Assembly: GCA_008638375.1 (NCBI GenBank)
Contig: CM018037.1
Location: 36,227,576-36,291,575 of the forward strand
Source: Nyssa sinensis
Lineage: Eukaryota; Streptophyta; Magnoliopsida; Cornales; Nyssaceae
DNA length: 64,000 bases
Direction: 5' to 3'
A program made the position numbers and the translations under genes. Positions 1-12,300 of the stretch are shown piece by piece. A model generated the notes under the pieces. It ran no database searches. It worked only from the letters and a program-made list of their open reading frames with translations, and was not told the origin of the DNA. The stretch's first letter is position 1, and each line of letters opens with the position of its first letter.

Positions 1-479
1 TTTTTATGGTGGCTTATTTCTAGATAAAAAGAAAATTTTCCAATATTTCGTGTTTCTTAGATTTTCCAGATTACTTATATAGACGAGACAAGACTAAAAC
101 AAATAGTAGTTTTAACTATTACGTTCAGCTAAGAGGTTTTTCGCTTTATTGGGTCTCAAACAACGAAAATCTTAAATTTAGAATTTAACCTTTTCTCTTT
201 TCCCTCATTTTCTCGGCAACCAAACCTTTTAAAAACATTTTATTTCTTCGCATTGATGTTAACTTTAATTTTTTTTCCTTTTCATGCATTCTCTTAAGCA
301 ACAAACCAAAGGTTAAATCTAACGAAAACGAGACTTTGATTTTTTTATATTTTCTTTTTCATGCATTCACTAAGCAACAAAGCAACGTTTAAATATAACG
401 AAAATGAGACCTTTGATTAAAATGACGAAATAAATTAGAAAAACAAGAAATAAAGTGATCGGATCTTACTTTCAAGTTA

Positions 480-1250
480 CTTGCCTCCAGAGACTGCCAA
501 AACACTTCTCGAAAGACAGATCCGCAAACAAGCTTAAGAAAATTAACCTTACTTAAAAAAATTAACCTTAATTAAAAAAATTAACAGCTGAATTAATTAA
601 ACATCATCTTTGAACAATTACAGATCGGTCCTCAAAATCTTCCAGGTTTAGCTCCGGAATAAACCTGATCGAACCGAAGAAACGAGCAGTGAGGATCCGA
701 ATCTGAGATACGAGTGATGAGAATCAGCGCGAGCAGGACATGACTGATGAATAAAAAAAACTTTCTTTCTCTCTATTAATTGGAAGAGAATCTGAAACCC
801 TAGAGATGATTCAAAAAGTATAGGATCCAAATGAATAAGAGAAGGAATGTTTTATGAAGTTCAAGGAGAGAGATTCTGAGATACGAAACTGCGCCTGGCT
901 AATGTAGTTTCTTTGGGGATGGCACCGAAGAGAATCGGCAACGTGGCACTCTCTAGTCATGCATCTACTTCGGGCATTGTTATCTTCTAAAGTTATATTT
1001 TGTGAAGAAATGAATGACCAATTACAAGAAGCCATCTTATGAATTTTGAAAACTAAAAACAGTGCAGGCCATTACGTGGAGAGCTATGACTGGGAAGTAT
1101 CGCGAACTTTTCTCTGTCATCCATCTTATTTTAGTATTTGACTGTGTGATAACGGTTGTTTTCGAGTAGGCTGGGAAATAGTAGTGCCACTTGTCAGCAG
1201 AAATGGCGACGGGCAGGGTCACGGCGACACCTCCATTGAAGAGCTATCTC
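480..1250 (-). other. Probable 5' leader/promoter of a minus-strand gene leaving the window on the left
   Basis: On the minus strand the stretch around 640-810 reads like a plant 5' UTR: a CTCTAGGGTTTCAG-type start, CT-rich sequence, and a very short upstream ORF (ATG at about 740, stop after five codons). A small candidate exon at about 485-510 is bounded by an AG acceptor and a GTAAGA donor on that strand. No long coding exon is visible before the left edge, so the coding part, if real, lies outside the window. I do not recognise the gene. The alternative is ordinary intergenic sequence. Confidence 0.35.
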
Positions 1251-4200
1251 AATCCTGATCTCATATTTATATTTTTTAATTTTGCTTTCACTTGTTCCGA
1301 ATCCCAACTTTATTTTTAAGATAAATTAAAACTTATTTTTAATAAATAAACTTAAAATTTTATCATAAAAATAAACAACGCAAAAAAATAGTATAAAAAA
1401 TTTTAAAACTTATTTTATATAATATAATTTATTGATAATATAATATATTTTATGAATAACAAAAAAATTAATATATAACGAAGGTAAGACGACCATCCTT
1501 CGATTATGTCCTAAATCTGAACGAGTTTTCAAAATTCTTCTTTGATTCTATTTATGAACATCTTATAATCCTTAACAAGACTGGTTATTTTGTCATTCTT
1601 ACATGTCAAAGTACAATGCAGTATGAAACACAACATTATTGTATTAATAGAACTAGGGACTATTTTTTTGCTTGAGCATTATCATCATTTTAAACTTTCT
1701 ATTATTGTTTCACAAATATACTACTCCTCTCAAAATACTTTTTCCAAAATTAAAATCGCCAAGTGTATCTCATTTGTTGGATCTCAAATTATATTTTTTT
1801 GTTTTGTAAAATAAAATTTTATTATATTTGCCTAAATTTTTAAGAGACTAAAAGTTTTATCGTAAATATCAATTATATAATACAAACTAATTTGTTATTT
1901 TCACGTAATCAAAGGTAGGGTAGAATAAATATTTTAATCCTTACTTTGACCTAATTTGTTATTTTCACATAAACGCATAAACATGTAAAACAACTCTAAG
2001 ATAAAATCGTAAAAATTTAATTTAATACGTGTAAATTGGCCGAGAATACCTCTCATTACCCAAAAAAAAAAAAAAAAAACCTAACGAATCAAGTTATAAA
2101 TTATCATCTTAACATTATATCGTTATTAATACATCAAATTATATGACTAACATGACTTAATGATATTCTATCATATTATTTGAAATTTAAAATTTAAAAA
2201 TAAAAAATTAAAAAAATCTAACCTTACTCTTTTTTCACGAGGAGTTCATTTGGTTTTTTTCTTTTTAATTTTTATTGCACCCAAATTTTTTTTTTTTTTT
2301 TTTTTTATCATTAGAACGATGGTATTATGTATATTTTATGTATTACAAATTTTCGACATTTAAAAATATCAAAGAGTCACGTATTAACATTTTTTAATTA
2401 TTTACACACAAGTCACTTTAAAACGAGTCTTATGAAATAAAATTTAACTTTATCTCTATTTAAGAGGAGTAAACTAATCTTATTTTCTTTTTAAGAAAAA
2501 TGATAGATGAATCCATAATCCTCTCTTTCGGAGAGATGTGAATGACCAAAGTACATTAACACCAATCGATTAAAGATGAGTCTTTTCCTAAATAGTGTAA
2601 ATTTAAAAGAAAAGATCTAAGAAAAATTGAAGTAGATCTCCTTAAATTTATTCAGATAATCCAAAGAAAAAAGCTAGAAGTAGCTGGAAGCTAGTCAAAT
2701 GTCACAGTCCATAGTAATAATCAAATCTAAAAGCTATTACCTCTTATCGTGGAGCCCCGTGGCACCAAGGTGGCTATGTCCTTGTTCAGAGATGGATTCA
2801 CTTGTAAATTGTGTTTCACTTGGCGAAACTTATTACATGACATCCGATTCTGAAATAGTAGTATGGTCACGTGATGTCTTTGAAAAACAAAATAAACTCT
2901 CTTTATTTTCAGAAATTTCATGATTATTTAAATTAATTTTTAATAAATGACATAAATAATGTTTATATTTATATTTTAATTTAAAATATAAGTTACATAT
3001 TAAAAATTAATTTAAATAATCATAAAAAAATTTCATATATATATATATATATATTTTTTTTTCTAATCGTGAATCAATAACTAATATATTTATAATTTAT
3101 TATTTATATAAAAGTGAGAGTTGCTCGTCACGATAAAATGATGATTTCACTTTTTAGTTATTAATCTATTGTTATCTATATCATTACTTTTTTATCTTAC
3201 TTAATTTTTAATTTTCTCTCATCATGCCTAATTTATATTTTTACCCTTAATTTATTCATCTATTTTTTTAATGAAACAGTTATCGGGTATTCTGGGTCAA
3301 GTAATGTACAACAAATTAAGTTTATTTTTTTCGTGATAGTCAAACTTATCCTTGAAATTATACCTGTTAAAGATCGGCATAAAAAAATATTAATCTATTG
3401 TTATTTGTGAGATTATCATGTCATTTTTTAAAAAATATTTTTTCTATTTTTTATTATTTATATTTATAAAATTGTTTATTCTTTATGAATCATTTTATTT
3501 ATTATTTATTTACGAACTTATAAATTATTTATGTAATTTTTTTTTATGATATAAATGAAAGATGCATGGGTATTCAACTAGTATAAAAGAAAGTGATGAC
3601 GGTCCACTCTTGAAATTTATTTAAGAAATACTATGATCAATTATGAAAGATAAAAAATTATGATTTAATTAGTATATTTAATATACACGTAATATTAAGT
3701 GCTCACCAAAGCACAAATATTCATCTTCTGCCACGACTGATGTAACATTTATCAATTTTCTTGTCACCAGTCGTTTTTCCACCTCAAAATGAACTGTAAA
3801 GGAAATAATAATGTTGCAGCTGCCTCTCAACCACAAACCACAAAATCCATGACCCTACCACGGTCACCATTATCAACTGACTGGGAATTGAAAATATCCA
3901 TCCAAACGTTTTTGTAAAGCCAAACGTCACGTTAATGATAACCAAATTTCTGTCCGTTTGCGTCCCTTTGGGCCATTTTATTAGGTGGAATGCCTACCAC
4001 TTTGTCACAATTCAAAACTCATCATATGTGAATTAAAGGTAAGTGGCTAACATTATCATTAATGACAGGTGGTATAAAATTAAATGAATTACTTAAAAGT
4101 GATAATTTTTTTTTTTTTTATAAAATATATAAGTTATATATATATGTGTGTGTGTGTGTGTAATTCATCTAATAATAAAGTTCATCAATTATTTATAGAA

Positions 4201-4496
4201 GGTACTCGAGTTAAAATCATCATCATCATAATTCATCTACATTTATATACACATCATATATCTATCCAACAAAAGGTTCACAATACAAGTTTCTAAAAGT
4301 CTAGGTTGTCATCGAACTCAAAAATGTATCATATTATTACCAAAAATATTTCACGTTCCATCTAACCAAGATTATCGTGCAAAAAATTCATTTCATTCAC
4401 GCTTTCAGCTATTCTGTATAAACTTTGCTACCTCCTTCTTAATTCAGTTACCTGAGATATGTTAAATAAATCCATGTGAGCTTCACTAAGCCTCGT
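1251..4496. other. AT-rich intergenic spacer
   Basis: I see no supportable gene. The stretch is very AT-rich, with homopolymer runs (poly-A at about 2061-2080, poly-T at about 2288-2306), an (AT)n run near 3037-3054 and a (TG)n run near 4145-4160. Short ORFs here are low-complexity and have no family resemblance. Confidence 0.6.
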
Positions 4497-4949
4497 GAGT
4501 AATTCGACACCTTAGATCAGTGATGTTTTTACCTCCTGTTGAAAGATGTTTAAGTGTTTTATCTCCTATTTGAAAAATACTTGATCTATTTTATGAGTAA
4601 TCTTGTGCCCTAAATTAGTGATGTTTTACCTCCAGTTGAAAAATGCTTAAGTGCTTTATCTCATATTTAAAAAATACATAATTTGTTTTGTGAGAAATCT
4701 TGTATGCCGAATCGGTAATATTTTATCTCTATCTAAAAAATGCTTAAGTGTTCTATTTCCATCTCAAAAATGCTAAATTATTTTATGAGTAATCCGACAT
4801 ATTGAATTAGTGGTATTTTATCTCCTATTTTAAAAATGCTTAAGTGTTTTATCTCTTATTTGAAAAATGCATAATCTGTTTTGTGACTGATCTTGTATCC
4901 CAAATCAGTGATATTTCATCTCTATCTAGAAAACACTTAAGTGTTTTAT
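4497..4949. repeat. Degenerate tandem array, about 97-bp unit, 4-5 copies
   Basis: Units begin with GAGTAAT or a close variant at 4497, 4595, 4692, 4787 and 4885, with lengths of 98, 97, 95, 98 and a shorter last copy of about 65 bp. Each unit carries an 'AAATCAGTGATGTTTTATCTC' type block (variable), then 'AAAAATGCTTAAGTGTTTTATCTC', then 'AAAAATGCATAATCTGTTTTGTGA' in diverged form. The copies differ by many substitutions, so the array is old. No coding potential is seen. Confidence 0.75.
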
Positions 4950-5222
4950 GAGTAATTAACTATCTTGAACCAGTAAATTTCACATCCTGCTTTCAGTTGT
5001 CTATCTTATGAATTTCTATATTTGCTCAAATGTCTATTTGCACTTTATGAAAATCTGAAAACTATGACTTTTATGACTATATTTTGAAATGACGTTTATA
5101 TGTATTGATTTGAAAAACTTTTGTACACCATGGCACCCCTTTAATGAAAAAATGATTTGTATGAACCAATTTGACTATGTAACTAGAATCATATTTGTTT
5201 TGGTCCGCTCATGTGTTTGTGT

Positions 5223-5534
5223 GAGACCTACCCATGTGGCGTTCTAACTCCTGTAATGAGACCTACCCACATGGTACTCTAATTCAATGTGTGATTCGAT
5301 TCTTGTGTCTGCCCAATGCTTACTCATGTGGTACTCCGACTCTTGATGAGACTTACCCACATAGCGCTTTGATTCGAATTATTGTATCTACATGAGGTTT
5401 ACCTATGTGGCGCTCTAACTCTTGATGAGACTTATCCACATGACGCTCTGACTCGTTTGTAGAATTCATGTTTGAGACTTACCTACGTGGCGCTCCGACT
5501 TTTGATGAGACTTATCCACATAGTGCTCCGACTC
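5223..5534. repeat. Alternating A/B minisatellite, about 28-bp core, 8 copies
   Basis: Eight copies of a core resembling GAGACTTACCCACATGGCGC followed by TCTGACTC lie at about 5223, 5258, 5317, 5349, 5392, 5426, 5474 and 5507. Odd copies carry CATGTGG (or TATGTGG/TACGTGG) where even copies carry CACATGG (or CACATAG/CACATGA), so two versions alternate strictly. The array sits about 270 bp from the 97-bp array at 4497-4949. No ORF spans it. Confidence 0.7.
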
Positions 5535-6485
5535 AATATGTGATTTTTCGATATGTGTAATATGTGTCTATCATCTGTCTCGTGTTATCCGCTATTCGGA
5601 ATCAGATTTCAAAAGTATCCCTATCATATGCATTTGTCATACTGATATTATGTTATTCGTTCCGCAATTAATCATCTGAACTATGTTTTAAGAAATACAT
5701 GTGCTATTATACATTTTGTGAATAACTCTACATCATTTGCTTTGCTGTTTTGATATTCGACTTGTGTTATTGAAAATGACGTGTTTTAGAAATGCATATG
5801 TTATATCTACTTGAACCTTCAGCATGTTTCATACGTGATCTATTTTGAAAACGTGTTTTAAGATATTCTTGTGTATATGTTAACTGTTTAAGAAAACTTA
5901 GTGCCTATGATATTTTGTGCAAAGCTCTGTAAATGACATAAATTCATGATTTAATTGTTACATTTAATTCACGCATTAATATCACAATTACATACATATA
6001 TGTATTACATACATCTACATAGCAAATTTCGTCACTTGCAACTGAAATTTTCCTCCCACCAGACTTCATAAACAAAAATTATTTGCCAAGTTACCCAAAC
6101 AAGGTAAAGAGAGAAGGAAATAATAGGATATGACGATCAAAATGAGAATTTACCGTAGGGGAGTGTGAACCGCACCTCATGAGATTCTAAATGTTCTTCT
6201 CAAAGAGAGAAATTAATTCATATTCCACTCCCAAAGTTTTTATTAATAAAAAAACTAAATAAAAAATTTACAAATGAATAAAACTTTCACACATACAAAC
6301 AAAATAATTTATCTCTATTATTATTAGGGACATTGGTGTATGAGTTTAGTGTGACATTGAATAAGGATCGGACTATATTAATAGACTGATACTCTTTAAG
6401 TACCAGTATTCACTTTATAAGTCTCAAAATATCTTAATACTTGAGGAGACTAAAAAAGCCCAGTGACATTTACTATGTTACTATG

Positions 6486-6517
<32 letters not shown>

Positions 6518-7679
6518 AGTTTCCAAAAGTTGAGGGAAGATTTCAAGTTAGTGACTATTTCTTTAAAACTGTTGGAAAAATTGAAGTAACATGGGTCACA
6601 AATATGGCTAAAAACAATGAATGAAGCATGGAAGGGGGATAATGACTTATCAAATTTGGTCGAGACGTGTATAAATACATTCTTCTTAAGAATAGTTTTT
6701 TGTCTATCGAAGATATATTTCGGTGCAAAAGGTCTCAACAATCTACTCTTTAGGATTCAACATCCACATCTCTATTAACGCTTATACGTAAAATGGAAGT
6801 CTTAAAAACAACCTTTCATTAAACAATAGTCTTTCCGAGATGGTAAAAAAATAAGAGAACAAGATGGGTGAATCGAAAAAGAAAGGTCAGTGTGAGTTCT
6901 TTATATATTTTTCTCTTTGTATATCTTCCTAATCAAGCCAAATAATCACACACACATACACACACACACATATATATATATATAAAAAGATATTAATTGA
7001 CGGTTACAAAAAAATTCACAATTAGGACAGAAAATTAAAAAATACTGGTAAGAAAAGTTAAACTAAAATTCATAAAATTTGAAAAGTACGACAATTGTGT
7101 TTGATTAGTCTTAGCAACAATTATTGACTTTAAAATATACCCACCGAATGAAAAAACATAACAAAACAATACTAAAAAAATAAAGGATTGGATTCAAGTT
7201 TCATCCATTTTCTCTTATTTTTGGAGTTAAACAGAAAGAAGGAAAAAGAAAAAGAAAAATAAAAATAAAAGAGTTTATTCTATCATTTGTTTTAAAAATA
7301 CAAAAGAATCGAAAGAAGAGGAGCAAGTTTAAAAAACATTTTGAGCTCTTATTATTAGTAGAGGTTATAAGATTAAAATTGGAAAAAAAAAATGAGAGCA
7401 ATAAATTGAGAAATTAGTGTAATGTCACTTAACTTATAAATATGATATTATTCTATCCATACATAAATAAACATTATATATATATTAGTATATCTATTTC
7501 ATGTTATAATTTATTCTTTCATAATGTACCGAGTTAAGTATTAGACCAAAAATTACCCAATAAAATCATCATAATATGTTCTTGTATGATGGTATTTTAC
7601 TATTTTCCAAATTTTATTTTTTTTTCGTAAATGGGAGTATGATGATATAATAAGTACGCTGACGTGTACCGTTAGTCGA
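5535..7679. other. AT-rich intergenic spacer with microsatellites
   Basis: No gene is supported. There are (AT)n runs at about 6491-6516 and 6968-6983, the second preceded by a short (AC)n run near 6948-6968. Predicted short ORFs in this stretch are fragments of low-complexity sequence. Confidence 0.6.
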
Positions 7680-8060
7680 AAGTTGAAACAGGAAAGACCG
7701 GACGGGGAAGAACCGGAGGAAAGCCACGCCTGGTTCGAAAAAGTTACCGGTGGGGACCAAACCCAACAAATTTATTGGCTCATGCCATACAGCCCTACTG
7801 TACTCCCGTGGACTCTTGTCTTTCTCTCTCTCACGCCCATCTCTTTCTCCTCTCTCTAGACCAATACTTGCACAATTTGTATATTCAGAAACGACTCAAA
7901 GACCGTCACTGCCCTAGAAGTCTCCACGAACCTTCCTTCCATCTCGGCCCTCTCATCCAAAGCTCCCCCCTCCTCTTTTAAAACTTTGTTTTGTTCTCTT
8001 TCGTGGTGTCGAGCCTGCAATACAGTTGTTGAAAACTCTCTGGGGAGAATTTGCCTTGGT
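7680..8060 (+). promoter_or_regulatory. Probable promoter and first 5' UTR exon of the CNGC gene
   Basis: The sequence changes here from AT-rich spacer to a less AT-rich, CT-rich stretch (CTTTCTCTCTCTCACGCCC near 7818, TCTCTTTCTCCTCTCTCTAG near 7841), as is usual for plant core promoters and leaders. A plausible 5' splice site (TTGCCTTG then GTATGA) lies at about 8058. A TTTATCATATCTCCAG acceptor at about 9268-9283 would join it to the exon that holds the start codon. A poly-T/poly-G tract at about 8230-8258 lies inside the putative leader intron. The transcription start is inferred, not seen. Confidence 0.45.
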
Positions 8061-9320
8061 ATGATCGATCTTTACCAACATTTCTATGCTTTCTTTCTTG
8101 ATTTTTACTTGCATTTATCATTTCTTACTCGAATTGTACAACCATTTTATCTTAATTGTAGTCTGTTTTGATTTTGCTTCGTTTAAATTGTTGTATGTGT
8201 GTGTTCTGTTATATCTTATTCATTTTGTATTTTTTTTTTTTGGGGGGGGGGGGGGGGTTTAGACTTAATTTGTGTATTTCGTCTGAAAAAGTTCGTTTTG
8301 AGTTAAATTTGTAGTCTTTTCGATTCTTTAGAATTAGAATTTTTAAATTCTCATTTGCCAGGATTCAGAATCGAAGAAGGTGCCTAATGATTCTGTACTA
8401 GTTTATTTCTGAGCAACTTGGAATTTCAAAAGTTAAAGGTTTTTCAATGCTTAATGGTCCGTTTGGTTGTTTTTTCATGAACTCTTCTTGTTTCGAGAAA
8501 CCCATAAAATGAAAATGAAACGAAAAAAAAAATCGAATACCATTTCTGAAAACTCTGTTTTCAATATTTTTTTTTTTTTTTGGGAAATCTTTACAACATG
8601 TCACGAAGAGGTTTTTCTTTGTGTTTTTATCATTTTTTCTTTTGTTTGGTGAAGAGAAAGAAGTGAAAACGGCATATTTTAAAAGTTTTTGCTGAATTCG
8701 TTTTATTTGTTTGTATATTTTTTGAAGGGAGGGGGGGTGTATTGCTTTATGATATGTTTTGGTAGTATATAAATGGGATATATGTAGCTTTGGAGCCTTC
8801 GGGAAACAATTTTTAATTTTAAATTTGAATGGAAGGTGCAAAGTTCAATATAAGACAACCTGATCTACATCGTGTTCATGGTTATGTTTGTCATTCTTCA
8901 TCTATATTGTTACATATGTCAGTGGTTTAGAAAATTGGTCTGTCTCCTTCATGCCCACGTGTTGTTCTTAATTAACTAATCTCTTACATGTTATCATAAT
9001 TTTTACTATAAAATTGTCAGTGAAGAGGTGGTTAAAGTTTCCATTTACTTGCCTTGATGTAACACTCACACAGTTTCCATTGTCCTGTTTCATTATTATT
9101 TTCTATTCATATGGGCTTATGTACTGTTAGAGCCTGTCTAGTTCTTGAAGTGCTTATTTTCTATTCATATGATTTATTTGCTTTTAAAAAACGCTTTTAT
9201 ACTGTATGGGTTGCACAGGATCACTTGCAATTGTGACAAATGTAGATAGTCTAATCTGACTGAGTTTTTATCATATCTCCAGGGGTGAACGTTCAGGACT
9301 CTGTGGCACCAGTAGAAGTA

Positions 9321-9393
9321 ATGTTAGTACATGAAGAACCTCCCCTTTTTATTAAGATTTCAGTAGTTGATCATCCATAAGATGAAGTTATGA
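9321..9393 (+). promoter_or_regulatory. Three upstream ORFs in the CNGC leader
   Basis: The putative leader exon before the CNGC start contains three upstream ATGs. The first (9321-9380) encodes 19 residues, MLVHEEPPLFIKISVVDHP. The second (9331-9366) encodes 11 residues in another frame. The third (9382-9393) reads Met-Lys-Leu-stop, and its TGA overlaps the main ATG at 9390. Such uORFs usually lower main-ORF translation. Whether all of them are in the mature mRNA depends on the inferred leader splice. Confidence 0.45.
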
Positions 9394-12300
9394 ATTTCAA
9401 ACAAGAGAAGCTTGTGAGGTTAGCTCTTTCAACTCTTCACACCTTGAGTTCACTATGTTCTGTAGCTTTTTTATATTGTCTGGTAATATCCCATTTCCTT
9501 GATTGCTATCAACACAACCCCCTTACATCCAAAATGCTTTCAGGCAAGCATAAACAACATTGTTGCTACTGCCACCACCAGAACTTTTGCCATCTCTGCC
9601 TCTTTCACTGCCATCTCCATCGCTGCTCACTACCATAATTGTTAGGATCACCTTTATCACCTCTGTCACGACCACCACATTTGTTGCCCTGCTACTACCA
9701 TTACTATTAGAGTGACCATCACATAGCCATCATCATTCTACCACCATTGCGAACAGCACTTGGCTGTTGGCCACTTCACCACTACCATGGTTGCAGCCAT
9801 TTCCACTTCCACCATTGTTGTCTTTGTAGACACCATATCTGTACATGCATTATTGTCACCACCATCACCTTCACCTCATCCACCATCAATATTGCTGCTG
9901 TTAACCCTGCAACTAGACATGCCTTGTACATTAGTAATCTTGTCTTCCATAATTGTTCACTGGATCTGCTCTCTACTGTTGCACTGTGTATAAAAGCTAA
10001 TAAACTGCCATTTGGGGTAAGAGTAATTGATCAAGTGAGTCAAACCTGAACATGACATATTCATTAATCGTGTCAAAATCCTTAACCCTAATGGTTAATA
10101 CAACATGCTTCTTAAACGTATGACATGAAACGATCCATGTACTCATTTAACATAGAGGTTGTGTTGGGTAAGTTTTAAATGAAAAACAAATGAAAATAAT
10201 CTCTCTAAACAACACAAAATAAAAATAAAAAAACTGAGTTTCGGACTACTACATCAAATGAGAAATTACGCAATTTTAGATGTGTATCCTGACACTGACT
10301 CAAATTTGGAAGCACTTTCCAAAAAATTCTGAGATAAAAAAATAGGAACCGGAAAGAAAGGAGAGGAAAGGGGAAGGAGTGAGATGTTATTTTGTGCTTG
10401 GTTTAAAATTAGGGAAGGAAAGGAAGGGGATGAAGGGAGAGGGAGGGCTCTCTTAACTTTTTTTTTTGGATAAGTAAGAAGTATATATTAAAAGCCCAAG
10501 AAGGGCAAACACCCCCAAAAGCTTTACATCGGCCCTAAAGACCTCAAGAAGTCAACAAAAGAAGTGACATTTATAGGAAAAGCCTCTTTGGTCCAAAAAA
10601 ATAATAAACGCAAAAAGACATCTTTGAGATAAGAAGTAGGAAGCTTCCGATCTTTAAAGACACGATTGTTCCTTTCTTTCCAAAGGGACCACAAGAGGCA
10701 AATGGGGGCCAGTCTCCAAATTTTCTTCATATCTTTAGGAAGGATGCACCCTTCCCACACCAATAAGAGGTCTTTGACGGAGCCTGGCATGACCCATGAG
10801 AAGCCAAACAAGGCAAGAACAAGGTTCCAGCAGCTCCAAGGAAATTGACAGTGAATGAGAAGGTGATCCACTCTCTCTTCGTCATTCTTATAGAAATAGC
10901 ATCTGCTAGCCATAAGAAATCATCTTTTCTTCATATTGTCCGCGGTTAATATGGCATTCCAAGAAGCTTTCCAAGCGAAGAATGAAGCTTTGGGGGGGTT
11001 TTTGAATGCCAAGTGAGTTTTCAAAGAAAGAAAGTCCTTTCACAATCAAACAAACTCTTGTAAAAAGAGCTAACAGTAAATGAAGGCTTCTCCGACATCC
11101 ATATCCTCTTATCCTTTTTGCCTTCCACTACCCTGAAATTGTTGATGTGACTAAGAAATAACTCCACCTCCTCAAGCTCCCAATCAAAAAAGTTTCTTCT
11201 AAAGGAAGGAATCCAAACAAACATATTCCCAACACTCTCCACGTACTCACTAACCCAAGCTGATTTGTTTTGAGCCAAACTATATAACACAGGGAATTTC
11301 CCCTTCAAAGGCACAACCCCACTTCAAACATCATCCCAAAATTTCACCCTATCGCCTTTGCCAATAACAAAACTACAGTCTTTCCTTAAAACACCTTTAT
11401 TCTTTCTAATGTAACCCCAACCACTCCCCCCGAACACTAGCCCTCATTTTCACACCCATACTTGGACACAATGATCGCCTTCCAAAGATCCTTATCACTT
11501 TCCCCAAATTTTCATAGTCATTTCCCTAACAGAGTTGTATTGAAGATTCTCAAGTCCTTCACTCCTAAGCCCCCTAGAGACAGAGGCTTCTTGATTTTAT
11601 CCCACGCCACTAGGTGAATTTTCCTACAGTCACCCTCGTGGCCCCAAAGAAAGTCCCTTTGAATCTTCTCCAGTTTTCTGCTCACTGTCTTCAGAATAAA
11701 AAAAAGGGACATGAAATAGGTAGGAAGATTGGCCAAGGTGCTTTTGACAAGAGTGAGCCTGCCTCCCTTAGAAAGGAGTTGGCCTTTACTAGCCTGACAG
11801 CTTGCTATGGAACCTCTCAACCACAGGGTTCCAAACCCCAATGGATCTTGCATGAGCTCCCAACGGAAGACCTAAGTATGTCGAGGGAAAGCAACCGACT
11901 TTGCAACCCAAAGTGCTGGAAACGGAGGGAAATGAATGGGCCTTTTAATAAATTTTTTATAAAACCAATTCTAATCTTAAAATTATAAAGAAAAAAAATA
12001 AAAAAGACACTTCTATCTTAGGGCATAATAGTAAAAAATATATAATCATTTCCTTTTCTTTCCTTTCTTTATTGTTCCCAAGCAAAGATGAGAAGATTAA
12101 TTTTTCTCATTTGTTATCCAAGTATGAAAGAAGGGTTACACTCTCCTCTTCTTTCTTCTTCTGCATAACTAATTTTATCCTCTCCTTTCATTTCCCTCCT
12201 ACTTATCCAAGCAATGTAAATCTTCCCAAAAAAAAAAAAAAAAGGGAATAATTTAAACAATGAGCAAAAGCAAAATATGCTCAAATATCTAAATTGAAAT

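Noticed and set aside
1203..1320. ATG at 1203 with MATGRVTATPP-like start
   Set aside because: The frame stops after about 40 codons with no domain, splice partner or promoter support.
8398..8841. 147-residue minus-strand ORF
   Set aside because: Low-complexity Lys/Phe-rich translation of an AT-rich leader intron of the CNGC gene; no domain.
10340..12220. Large inverted repeat around the LINE relic
   Set aside because: The purine-rich left and pyrimidine-rich right flanks are only compositionally complementary; no continuous base pairing could be traced.
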